Translations under genes and position numbers: made by a program
The notes under the pieces: model-generated
What the model was told of the DNA's origin: nothing
What the model saw: the letters and a program-made list of their open reading frames with translations, nothing else
Databases searched by the model: none
NCBI GenBank assembly: GCA_028023455.1
Contig: JAQFVV010006645.1
Location: 248,001 to 312,000, forward strand
Length of the DNA stretch: 64,000 nucleotides
DNA from: Epiperipatus broadwayi
Taxonomy: Eukaryota; Onychophora; Udeonychophora; Euonychophora; Peripatidae
Direction of reading: 5' to 3'
Shown here: positions 35,353 to 45,119 of the stretch, in pieces
Numbering within the stretch: the stretch's first letter is position 1
How the letters are laid out: the number at the start of each line of letters is the position of its first letter

Positions 35353-35414
35353 TAATTACTAACCTGTGTTGACTATTTGTGGGTTATTATTAACAAGTTG
35401 TTTGTATTTGAAAA

Positions 35415-36320
35415 GTTTAAATAACGTTTAAAATATTCTAGTAGATTATTTTTATCAGTATAAGTCACTGCAATATATTTAATAACAATATGAAACTCTA
35501 AAATAAGATTATTAGAATGCAGTCTCAAAAACTTGGCCATCCGTCATTTTATTATACAATGCTACAAATCTTTCTTTGTCTTATAACTCTGAAATCTGTT
35601 TCTATTAACCTAAAAAATGTTTTAAAGATACCTTTTGAATAAAGGTTTATTGTAATAAGAATTAAGTATATAAGCAACTATGTTCCTACCAAACAATGTA
35701 ATAAAGTAGTTTTTAATCAATTTTTACTGTCCAGTATTACTAATTCTTTTTTCAATTTTTGATGAAGTATTAATTAACCTTTTTTCATTATTGGAAGATC
35801 TTGAAGCATTGCATTTTGGGCTATTTATTCTGCTTTACCTATTAAACTGACAAATTTTTTTATTTGTCAGATTGAGTAAAAATTTGAGTAATTTTATTCG
35901 TCAATTACAGTTCTAGTACATTTCTATTCATAAAAATATTAATGTATAATAATCAGAATTGTTTTCATTTAGCTTCTAAAAATTAAATTATTTTACATTC
36001 AAATAGTTTAAATGTAATAAAAAAAAAAAATGAAATTAATAACTGAAGAAAAATATTTAAAAAAGCATAAGAAAAATAGCCTGTGAAAAAGCAAAAGAAT
36101 ATATCTCCATTTATTTCTCATTATTCACATCTGTTGTATTTTCTTCATCTAAAACTAAATACATACTAGCACATCATTACTCAATATAGTGTGAACAATA
36201 ATCGTAAATACATAAATATTTATAAAAAATAGTTGTGTTTTGCTACTTATCAGTGAATATCATTGATATAAAAAATAGTCAAGCATCTTATTTTTCTTCT
36301 AAAATTTAAAAATTTTCGAA
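35415..36320. other. No recognised feature
   Basis: AT-rich intronic sequence. Nothing supportable seen. Confidence 0.5.
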
Positions 36321-36322
36321 TC

Positions 36323-36411
36323 AAGCATTGGTGGTCAAGAAGTCCTTTACAAGCAGTTGTCCTGGGTTAGTGGGTTTACTTCCTGGCTGATGCTATGGCA
36401 CATGAGAAAAA
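36323..36411 (+). repeat. tRNA-Gly-derived SINE copy
   Basis: GCATTGG and CTGATGC pair as a seven-base acceptor stem, enclosing TTTACAAGCAG and a T-arm region with an inserted GGGTTAGTGGG. It shares TTTACAAGCAGTTGTCC, the T-arm insertion and the tail CTGATGCTATGRCACATGAG with the minus-strand copy at 42.74-42.83 kb. Part of the D and anticodon arms is missing. Confidence 0.65.
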
Positions 36412-36419
36412 GTTTATAT

Positions 36420-37240
36420 TTAGGCACAGTATTGTAAAAAATTAATTATGAATGTAAAAAATTATGGAAAATATATTTATTTACATTCAAAATCTATTAT
36501 GAAAGCATAAAACATTTTGTGTAGTATGATTTCTGATTTTGATAGTTAGATACACCTGGTCAACAATGGCTGAAATTGACAGGTGGCACTTTGAAACACC
36601 ATATAAAATAAAAGAGGATGGACAATTGGCTCTTTATATGATCATATATGGCAAGAAAAATTTGATATATTTGCAAAAATACTGAAGATGCAAATTTTTT
36701 TTTGGGGAATTAAAATTTTAAATAAAAATTAAGTTAAGAATTTACTATAAAATGAGCATAAAATAAAAAAAATGAGATCAAAAATGGTTGAGAGAGGATG
36801 CAAAATATAAAAGTAGCATAATCAGGCAGTTGGTAAATAGTTTTTGAGTATATATTATAAATATATAAGTGAGTGGGATTGCAAAAAATAGACCAAACTA
36901 TTACTGAGAACAATCTATGCATTTTAATTACTTTTTTTATGTAATATAAGTACTGTATATCAATTTCTCTGCCTAATGTAAAAGTTAAGCAATTAAACAA
37001 CAAAATATAATTCTTAAATAATAAATCATTCTCTTAACATAAGTTGGTTTTGCATCTTGATATTAGGACCTGCATTGTAAACTCTAAAGTACTCTTTACA
37101 TTTTAATTTTTTTAAAATTGAATTCTATGAATCTGGTCACTCACTATAATACTATTACTATTAATACAGTAGTAAAAACAGAGTAAATAATATATATCAT
37201 CTACATTAATATTATTAAGATAATTTATATCCAATTAATT
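36420..37240. other. No recognised feature
   Basis: AT-rich intronic sequence next to the upstream exon. No further exon seen. Confidence 0.5.
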
Positions 37241-37249
37241 TAGTTTTAC

Positions 37250-37445
37250 CTATTCTGGGATCAAAGTTTTCAGCTCCATTATTTAAACGACAAGTTGATC
37301 CAAGTTCTTCAAAAGTTCTGTTGCCCAGTGGTGATGGAAGAAGTAATGGAGATCTAGGACGGGACGGAGTAGGAGATATAGGTGATGAAGGTCTTATTGG
37401 TGAACATGGCTGAACTGTTAAATGTTCTTTACTAACACAAAACTC
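37250..37445 (-). CDS. Probable synaptotagmin-gene exon, Ser/Pro-rich linker
   Basis: A 196-base open segment stands out by composition and is framed by ATTTTTAG and GTAAAAC on the minus strand. Phase is 0 at entry and 1 at exit, matching the 26 kb exon. It encodes EFCVSKEHLTV, then a proline/serine/arginine-rich run (SPIRPSSPISPTPSRPRSPL), then PLGNRTFEELG and ENFDPRI followed by a split Gly. Joining it to the next exon gives DPRIG-TLQPDLYKKK, so it would be the cytosolic linker between the transmembrane segment and C2A, which varies widely among synaptotagmins. SP and SPxxPR sites suggest proline-directed phosphorylation (inference). I cannot match the linker itself to a named paralogue, and N-terminal exons were not found. 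Confidence 0.72.
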
Positions 37446-37552
37446 CTAAAAATATATAAATTATATATATATGTTAAAACAAAGATTTGCATGGGTTAAA
37501 TATATAAAATACATATTTTGCGGGTTCATCCGTATTAAAAACTTTTAATATT

Positions 37553-37607
37553 AATATACTGACATTTCGACTTGGTCACACAAGCCATCCACAGAGTTAT
37601 AAAAGGT
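37553..37607 (-). ncRNA. Hammerhead-like motif, left inverted end
   Basis: Minus strand: ACT, CTGTGGA (A6 changed to T), helix II GGCTTG/CAAGTC, intact GAA, then ATGT and C, then AGT pairing with ACT. A longer outer helix TTTTA/TAAAA follows. Helix III ATGT looks like ACGT after CpG decay. Confidence 0.55.
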
Positions 37608-37672
37608 AGAAAGATGGTTGTAGAGGCGCTACAATCACTGATTTGAATAAAATGTTAAAATTCCACCAATAG

Positions 37673-38601
37673 CAAAAAAACCTCTCATTTGGCTCAGATA
37701 CATAGATGACACTTTTGTCATATGGCAAGATGGAAAAAATAAATTAGATGATTTTTTCTTACATTTAAATAATATGCATCCTCATATTAAATTTACAATG
37801 GAGACAGAGTCGGATGAAAAACTCCCTTTTCTTGATGTTCTAGTCACCAGAACACCAAATAGTTATCTTTTTCTATTTACAGAAAGGATACACACACAGA
37901 CAGATATTTGCATTTCCATTCTCATCATCACCCAACTCAGATAGTTTCTGTAGCCAAAACTCTTTTAAATAGAGCAATTAACCTTTCAGATGAGACACAT
38001 CTGAAAGAAGAAATAAATCATATTAATAGTGTTTTATTAGCAAATAGTTATAATTACAAATTTATAAAAAAAAGCCTTATTTCAAGCCCAAAATAGACAA
38101 AATAGGAAACAAAAAGATGATAAATCAGCTATTAGGATTTGTGTTCCATATGCAAAAGGAACTACAGACAGTATCGGACGTATATTAAAATGCTGTAATA
38201 TAGATACAGCATTTTTTGCTCATCAAAAGATCAGCAATATAATAACCAAGCCTAAGGATTCAATCCCTCTTGAATCTCATGGTGTCTATTAAATCTCATG
38301 TAAAAATTGTAAAGCTTCTTACATAGGTATGAGTAATCATCGCATCAGTGTTAGGAGAGATGAGCATGCTAATGCAGTTAAACAACACTCATCATCATCA
38401 CCATTCTCACACCATACTATAGATTCAGGTCATAAAATTGATTTTTCTAGTACCAGGATCATATCCAGATGTGATAATCTCTACCAATGCAAAATTAGAG
38501 AAGCCATTGAGATACTTAAAAGGCCAGATTGTATCAATAAGCGAGATGATACATGTAAACTTCCTCCTATTTGGAAAGATTTTTTTAAAAAACATTCCTA
38601 A
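37673..38601 (+). pseudogene. PLE RT C-terminus plus GIY-YIG endonuclease, broken
   Basis: The remains begin at the catalytic motif: WLRYIDDTFVIW (YxDD intact), then HPHIKFTMETES and LPFLDVLVTR, the usual PLE order after motif C. A frame change near 37900 leads to a run ending FIKKSLISSPK. Another leads to the linker KGTTDSIGRILKCCNIDT. The nuclease follows: HGVY, a stop where Glu is expected, ISCKNCKASYIGMSNHR, RRDEH and REAIEILKRP, ending near 38601. The GVY, YIG, Arg and Glu-His residues are kept. RT fingers and palm upstream of motif C are missing, and at least two frameshifts and one nonsense codon disable it. Confidence 0.85.
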
Positions 38602-38684
38602 ATTTAACATTTTTTGCTATTGATGGAATTTTAACATTTTATTCAAATCAGTGATTGTAGCACCTCTGCAACCATCTTTCTACC

Positions 38685-38740
38685 TTTTATAACTCTGTGG
38701 ATGGCTTGTGTGACCAAGTCAAAACATCAGTATATTAATA
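38685..38740 (+). ncRNA. Hammerhead-like motif, right inverted end
   Basis: Mirror of 37553-37607: ACT, CTGTGGA at 38695-38701, helix II GGCTTG/CAAGTC, AAA for GAA, ACAT, C, AGT. Where the left copy has GAAATGTC this one has AAAACATC. Together they point to an ancestral CGAAACGTC core decayed at different CpGs. Confidence 0.55.
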
Positions 38741-38820
38741 TTAAAAGTTTTTAACATGGATGAACCCGCAATGTATATATATATATATAGTAATACAATA
38801 TTTTTAATAGATATTTTAGA

Positions 38821-39054
38821 TGGAAATCTTTAATGAATGGAGTTATCCATTTATAAATACTTAATTAGAAAGCACTTAACATAGAACAAACTACCCCAGA
38901 CTAACAGCTTATGTAAAATCTTATTATATTTAAAAGCAGAATGCAATAAGACTCAGTGTTACATAAGCTCTTGACTTGGAGCAGATTTTTCTAGGTTAAA
39001 TGCTTTCTAATTAAGTACTTATAAATGGATAACTCCACCAGTTAAAAATTTCCA
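38821..39054. repeat. 234 bp palindrome
   Basis: TGGAAATCTTTAATGAATGG at the left is mirrored at the right end. The inner arms share GGAGTTATCCATTTATAA, TACTTAATTAGAAAGCA and AGCTTATGTAA. The spacer is about 45 bases. No hammerhead core seen. It begins 50 bases after the PLE fragment. Confidence 0.85.
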
Positions 39055-39324
39055 TATATATATATTCAGTATTCACACTAAAACTTAAGAATAATAACAA
39101 GATATTTTTTTCAATTGTCATATAATACATAAAACTTTAAATGATGAATTCTATTTTTATAATACATTAAAAATGCAAAAGTTAAAAATTAAACTTATTT
39201 CAGTTTCAAGATAAAAATACCTTTCACTAATTGGATCAAGTTTAAAATATTACAGAAATTCACACACTCAAAAGAAGTAAATTTATACTTTATTATAAAA
39301 AACTAAATTATTTTTGCATAATTT

Positions 39325-40070
39325 TCAGCATCATTTTTGACCATTATCGATTCATCACAAGATGAAAATCTCCAAGTTTAATCCAGTTTCTCAGATCTAT
39401 AGCTTTTTTCTCCACATCATTTTATTAAAACTTGTATTATTTTATCAGTCTTATTTCAAATATAAACGTTTTCTAAGAGGTTACTTTTATACAATTTCTT
39501 GGAATTATTTATGACTTCAAGTAAAATATTTTATCAACTTTTTTAGAAATTTGTCAGCCAAACTCCATTTCAATTTTTTAATGATAATATCTGTAATACT
39601 TACATTTTCTTCTACCATTAATTTTACATTTAATTACTTCTTTTACTTTTAATTTGCATCTCTCCATATTTTGTTGTGTGGTTTGAGATCTTTCTATTGT
39701 ATTTGTCTTAAATTTCAAGGTCTCAGATCCATAAGTAAGGATTAGTGAAATGCAAATCTTTCTTTTTGAAAAATGTTTTATCTTTTTCCAATGTTATTTC
39801 TACCAAAACCAATACATTGAAATTTAACTCTGTGATTAAATTTAAACATTATGTTTCAATCTGCATTAATAACCTGTCTTTTGGATTTCTAATTTATAAC
39901 TATTAATCTTTTATTTTTGTTTGTGAAAAAAACAATCATAGATTTATATTATTTAACATTTATTTTTAATTCTATTAGTTTTTTCTGATAACTCTTGAAA
40001 TATTTCCTAAAGTTGTAAAAGCACTGTTTTTAAAAACAATTTCATCATGTGCAACATATAGATAACTAAT
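39325..40070 (-). pseudogene. Decayed 3' fragment of the RTE LINE
   Basis: Segments match the last quarter of the intact RTE ORF in order: the 3' end (GACCATTATCGATTCATCAC), the region coding SETWTLN (AGGTCTCAGATCCATAAGTA), the YKYLGQI region, and the KINVKKTK region ending near motif C at about 40050. Many small indels and stops occur. It is 5'-truncated, as LINE copies often are, and much older than the two long copies. Confidence 0.8.
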
Positions 40071-40242
40071 AATCTTTTCTTATCTTCCCCATTTTAAAAT
40101 ATTGAGAAAGTATCATATTAAACATTATTTTTGAAATAGAAATCTCTGGAATATTTTTCAAAAAAAGACATGACAATATGAAAAGTGAAAATTGGAGAAT
40201 AAAAATATTGAGGTAATATGTTTGTAAATTTGAAGTGTAAAC

Positions 40243-40664
40243 CAGTGGTTTCCAACCTTTTTTTGGGCCATGCTCCACCTAAGCATCTATAAAACCCTGA
40301 TCCCTCCACCCATCATGGCCTATAATTCTTATTCAAACAGTGAACCCTATTCATGTGGAGGAAGCCTAAAAAGCTATTAATAAAAGAACTGGTGAAGAAC
40401 AATAAAGTTTCAAGACAATTTGTTTCAAATAACAATGGAGAGATACGGAGTAAAAATTATGTGAACAGAAAACATAGTGAGAAGAAGATGGCATGGAAAG
40501 AAGGAAATTTAAAAAATATCCTTAAATTAATTTATGAATAATAAAATATAAGAACAATTAGCAGGCTGTCAAAATCACTGTTAATAACTCAAAAATATAT
40601 ACTATTAATATCTCACTCTCAAATTGTACCCTGTGGTGGTTGAATCCCACAATGGGAACCATTG
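40243..40664. mobile_element. hAT-like non-autonomous element, 422 bp
   Basis: It begins CAGTGGTTTCCAACC and ends GGGAACCATTG, imperfect inverted ends of hAT type. GTGTAAAC precedes it at 40235 and CTTTAAAC follows to 40672. These match at six of eight positions and fit a decayed 8-base hAT target duplication. The interior has no transposase. Confidence 0.6.
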
Positions 40665-40679
40665 CTTTAAACATTAAAA

Positions 40680-41345
40680 TTCAGTTTGTAAAATTTAACA
40701 ATGATTTACATAAACTGTGTAATCAAGATGTAAGCAAAGAGATAAATCTGCTTCATTTAAACTTTTTCATAAATCCTCTTTACATTCAAATATCAGCCTT
40801 TCAAGCTAATTGTGCATGTGCTTATTTACATAAATCCTCTTTATAATATCATGAATGTTATTATCCAAAGTCTGTTCTTGAAGACTTATAATATTCAATA
40901 GTAAAATAACTTCTGAGATGCAAGCAATTGAAATCATCAGTGAACTTTTTTTACAATGATAAAATATTCTTACTCAGTAAGTAAGAACTGTATCCCAACA
41001 CTCTGTTTCATTAATTATCATATTAATGAAAATTTGAATAGATTCATAGTTATTATATTGGAATCATTTTTAAATATTAAAAATAGTGACCGGAAAGAAG
41101 TTATTCTTTAAAATAATTAGACTATTTTCATCATCTAATTTAAGTATTGAATGTCTTTAAAAAATTTAACTTTATTTAAATATTCCAAATACATTTAACT
41201 GCAAGTAGTAGCATACAGGTTAGTATGTGCACTATGTGTGTCTTGTGAATTAGTATTACGATTTGTGCAGGGAATTTAGTTTCTCTATAAAATATGTATG
41301 ATAAATATTAATAACGATATTGTTTGATATTAGATGTGGACTGCT
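40680..41345. other. No gene; one dispersed word
   Basis: ATCAGCCTTTCAAGCTAATT at about 40792 recurs in reverse complement near 55525-55545. CATAAATCCTCTTTA occurs twice within 65 bases. Otherwise nothing recognised. Confidence 0.45.
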
Positions 41346-41352
41346 TTTGTAT

Positions 41353-41438
41353 ATTTACTTATATATATATATATATATTACAATCAGATGCACACATCTG
41401 ATTTACTTATATATATATATATATATTACAATCAGATG
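41353..41438 (+). repeat. Tandem duplication around a TA run
   Basis: ATTTACTTATATATATAT through TTACAATCAGATG occurs at 41353-41390 and again at 41401-41438, a 48-base period. Confidence 0.85.
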
Positions 41439-41439
41439 T

Positions 41440-42735
41440 GTGTTTCAGTGCTATTAGTTGTATGGTGAAAATTTATGCATGTCATGACTATTAATCAGTG
41501 TCTTTTTTTTTCTGCTTTTAGTCAAGCTTAGAATTTTTTTCAAATATACAATTCATACCCAACTCTGCTAACAAAATCACTTCTATTTAGTAAATTGATA
41601 TTTAACTATTCTTAGCTAGAGGATAAACAAGAATGGAAACTATTCAAACTTTCATAACTTGATATATACTTAGTGTTCTCCCACATATACATTTAATTGT
41701 TGTTACCAGATTTATACCAGTGTTTTAACTGACTTATCAATATAGTTAGTTTTCTGATTTTTAGGCATCTTATAACATGGCTTATGGAATCCATTTGAAA
41801 CATTGGTACAATGCCATTTAGCAAGAATCCAAATAAATGGAAGAACATATGCTATATATTCAACTTGATCCTACCCAGACATCTTCCAAATAGTTTTCTG
41901 ACTTTTGGGTGTTTGCATTATTCCTAAATGGATTCTACTATCTGGAAGAGAACTGATAGGATTCAGTGTGAAATACCATTACAATGGCAATAATGAAAAG
42001 CAATATATAAACAGATATCTCTAAAATTTAAATTCACATCATTTATCCATAAAAATCATTATTATATATCATAAATTTTCATTTCTCTGTCTTCTACAAT
42101 GGCTAATATTGCAAAGTTAAAATTTGCTATATATACATAGGATTTCAGGACTTTGACTTTCTCAGCTATTCTTGTATATCATTTATAATTTCCCATAATT
42201 AACTAAAATAAAATTTTAATAAATATAATTTGTAACATTATTTCATATTTATTTCTATAGTTAGTCTGTTACATTCTGATGCTATCACTGTTTTATATAT
42301 AAATGCAAGTTAATCATTTTCTATTCACGAATTTTTTTTAATTCTTATACTCGATATTTAAGTTAATGAAAAATGAGCACACGTGGAAATGAAGAAGGAT
42401 TTATAAGACCTAATATTAACATTTCATCTCGATTTTCTTTATTCCCACATTCTTTTTTTTTTAATTAAATTTTAACTTCAGTACAAAAAAAAATACCTGT
42501 TTAATAATGCTTAAATTTGAAATTAATTATATGAATAAAAAAAAGAAAACTTTCTATATATTATTTAAATCAACAGTAAGTTCATAAGCTAAGTAAACAA
42601 TTTTACTTTCAAATGTTTTCTTTTTCTGATTAATTAAAAGGATTTTAGAAATTAATTCAGGATTTTAAGGCTATTGTTAATTTTAAACATCATTAATGTT
42701 TTACATTAAACCTTATATATAGAATGCTATATATA
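41440..42735. other. No recognised feature
   Basis: AT-rich. A short word around CTATTCTTAGCTA at about 41606 recurs near 48758. Confidence 0.45.
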
Positions 42736-42739
42736 TATT

Positions 42740-42830
42740 TTTCTCATGTGTCATAGCATCAGCCGGGAAGCAAACCCGCTAACCCGGGACAACTGCTTGT
42801 AAAGCAGCTGTCGCTGACCTCTCGACATAT
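42740..42830 (-). repeat. tRNA-Gly-derived SINE copy
   Basis: Minus strand: GGTCAGCGACAGCTGC, loop TTTACAA, GCAGTTGTCCCGGG, inserted TTAGCGGG, TTTGCTTCCCGG, then CTGATGCTATGACACATGAG and an A-run. It is the best-preserved of three related copies (others 26.7 and 36.3 kb). The anticodon stem and T arm are intact. The D arm is replaced by a diverged sequence. Confidence 0.7.
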
Positions 42831-42834
42831 TTGG

Positions 42835-43715
42835 AACTTTGTAATCCGAGTAGTACTACTAAAAATCTAAACGTATCACGATATTTTTATTTCTTCTAGC
42901 ATAACGTTAAGCATATTCTAATATAAATGCATATATGGAAATTAAACTTTCTATTTAAAGGCAGATAGCAGTTATTGGTCAATAGATTTTAGATAAGCAA
43001 TAACACTTGACCATCGTCAATGATAGTTTGTGAAGTTTTACTTATAAAGTTTATTTTATAAACTATTGTGAGCCTTTATATTTATATGCAATGCAGGTGT
43101 TAAATGTTTGCGTTTTTTTTTTACTTATAATAAGGAAAAATATTTGGTTTTGTTTTTACTTATAAAAGTAAAGTAATTTTAAAATAGTATTTTAAACGCT
43201 GCAAATTTATGTGTGAAATGAAAATAAAAAGTTGTAATACTAGAATTTAATGAAATAAAACACATTATTCAATTTAAAGTTTTAAATATCACCTTTAAAA
43301 ATATTATTTGTATGATGAAGTAATAGGATATATCAGGTATTATTATGTTTCTAAATACCATTTTGGATTTAAATATGTTATTTTTACAAATATATCAGAT
43401 ATCTAAAGTCAATAACTTTTTATATTTTAAAGGGCATATAAAATAATCATTTTTTTATTAAAAAAATTTAGATGTATTGATAATAGGTATATACAAAGCT
43501 TTTGTATGATAGTTATAAATGTTAATATTGTTATAAATTATCTAAGAGTTTAAATAGATTGAGGCGAGATCTGATATGTTTGTTTAGTCAGATCATAGGT
43601 CAGAGAAAAATTAGTGTGTGTTTAGGACGTTTGAATTTATGTTTATACGTTAATAAGATATTTGGGTGTTTCTCTATTCTGTTATACAGTTTACTAATCA
43701 TTAGGATTTGAGTCA
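42835..43715. other. No recognised feature
   Basis: AT-rich sequence, no motif. Confidence 0.5.
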
Positions 43716-43719
43716 TTTT

Positions 43720-44340
43720 GTAGGTAAGGTATTTTGAACAGTTTCCATGTATGTTTGTGTAAATACTTTGAGGAGAGCATTTTGTCTTTCTTTTGTAATT
43801 TTGAAAGTGTTACAAGGAAGAAAGAGCTTGCTTCCGGCTGGGGAATGCTAAACTTCAATTTACATCTTGTCACTCAGATAGAATATATAATGAAGATTGC
43901 CATCCTAATGATGGGGAAGTCTCTTTCCCTAATACACTCTTGGATTGATAAAATTTTATAATAATCAATAATACTATTTTGTGATATTATGAGTTTAATC
44001 CTTCCCAATCTCATGCAAGAAAGCGTAATGTGTTCAAATGTTTCTCCATGTGTTAAGCAGTTTGGACAAGTGGGGTCTATGTTTCTTATACCTCTTTTGT
44101 AATGAAGAAACTAGTTGGTATGCATTGTATTTAGGTTCATCTTTATTATATAGTCGAGGAATTTGGGTTCCAATGTCCAGAATTTGAATAAGGTAGTGTT
44201 TATTAGATAGTCGAGGAATTTGGGTTCCAATGTCCAGAATTTGAATAAGATAGTGATTTTATAATTGGAATAGCCAAGACTTGGATTAATTTGAGATGGT
44301 TTGGACCTTATTAAATTGTGTGCATCCCATATGTTAATTT
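43720..44340 (-). pseudogene. LINE C-terminal fragment with Cys-His motif
   Basis: One minus-strand frame reads FKFWTLEPKFLDYIIKMN, then NTMHTN, a stop, FLHYKRGIRNIDPTCPNC, LTHGETFEHITLSCMRLGR, then SIQECIRERDFPIIRMAIF. CPxC...ETxEHxxxxC..R is the nucleic-acid-binding Cys-His motif at the C-terminus of many LINE polyproteins. Only this tail is recognisable. The clade is not certain. A 57-base in-frame duplication lies inside it. Confidence 0.6.
44151..44257 (-). repeat. 57 bp tandem duplication within LINE relic
   Basis: TAGTCGAGGAATTTGGGTTC through GAATTTGAATAAGRTAGTG occurs at 44151 and again at 44208. The period of 57 keeps the reading frame (19 codons), and the two units are almost identical. 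Confidence 0.9.
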
Positions 44341-44507
44341 TGGTTTTGGTCTATTTTTATTTATGAATTCAAAAATTGTATTAAAAAAAATTCAAGATGT
44401 TTTCATCACTATCAACATCCACAAACAAATAACTATGGGTATTTTACCTTCTCCCTTCCCAAAGAAACAAATATAGAAAGATTAAAAATAAAAAGTCATA
44501 AGTAATA

Positions 44508-44576
44508 GATGAAATACACAGGCTTATATATACTTGTGTCTATATATGTAATAGACAGGGTATGAGCACAGACTTT
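44508..44576 (+). repeat. Copy of the 19.15 kb repeat
   Basis: ACACAGGCTTATATATAC, TGTGTCTATATATGTAATA and GAGCACAGACTTTCA match 19160-19235 in the same order. It is a partial copy of about 70 bases. Confidence 0.7.
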
Positions 44577-44889
44577 CACAAAAGATAACTTTTGTGATTA
44601 GATACAGACTAATCTGTGAACTACACATACATCCATATATCTTGTGACACATTCTTTGAATTTCTTCTGCATTAAATTTCACTTTGCAAAAGACTGCAAT
44701 ACCTTACCTAATTACAATTATCTATTAAACTCTCAGCCATATTTTTTTCAATAAAAGCAATCAATGTTGTACTACTTTAGAGTGTTTTGGAATAATTTTT
44801 ATAATATAAATAAATTTGATTTATCTATATAAACCATACTTACATTTAAAATAAAATACTTTTAAAAAGTGTCTTTGCTTCTCTCACTT

Positions 44890-45115
44890 TACATGTCCAA
44901 TTTATATCACTTCTTTACAATAATACATTCAGTAATATATCCAATGAGCTTAAAAACATACTGACAAGTCTTATAATTCTCCCTTAATATTTTTAGAAAT
45001 TTAAACAATCTTCTTAAATCCAATTTTTCTATTGTTTTGTTTTTTAATTTTATGATGATAGGGCTCCATATCTCACTTTCATATAATAAATTTGGCAAAA
45101 TAATAAGCCTGTATA
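44890..45115 (-). pseudogene. LINE fragment just after RT
   Basis: The minus strand encodes LPNLLYESEIWSPIIIKL, then IEKLDLRRLFKFLKILRE and VFKLIGYITECI. This follows the pattern LLYGSExW...IExxxLxFxKxxL...VYxELGxxP found after the RT domain of many LINEs, with E in place of the usual G in YGSE. It may belong to the same old element as 43720-44340, since order and strand agree. Confidence 0.5.
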
Positions 45116-45119
45116 CAAC

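Larger units (their letters stand above)
35021..35412. repeat. About 390 bp palindrome with tRNA-like centre
   Basis: The left half mirrors the right half from ends (AAGTACAAATAAGTTGTTGA and TAACAAGTTGTTTGTATTTG) to centre (TCTAATCAACTG and CAGTTGGTTAGA), with a loop of about 11 bases. The right half runs from a tRNA-like promoter at the centre out to a hammerhead-like core, and the left half repeats this on the other strand. Confidence 0.85.
26157..37249 (-). other. Inferred 11.1 kb intron of the synaptotagmin gene
   Basis: It is bounded by GTAAAAC at 37249 and TTTTTAG at 26157 on the minus strand. It contains a tRNA-Gly-like SINE, several palindromes, hammerhead-like motifs and much featureless AT-rich sequence. 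The pairing of the two exons rests on matching phase (1 to 1), identical strand and the sense of the joined protein. Confidence 0.6.
37519..38770 (+). mobile_element. Penelope-like element fragment with 147 bp inverted ends
   Basis: The segment starts TGCGGGTTCATCC and ends GGATGAACCCGCA. The outer 147 bases at each end are reverse complements with seven mismatches, nearly all transitions. Between them lies the 3' part of a PLE reading frame. Each inverted end carries a hammerhead-like motif. PLE termini are known for inverted as well as direct copies of the terminal repeat. It lies just upstream of the Ser/Pro-rich exon on the gene's strand. Confidence 0.85.

Noticed and set aside
36560-36600. 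CTGAAATTGACAGG..CTTTGAAACACC as a hammerhead
   Set aside because: The CTGANGA core is not met and no helix I was found.
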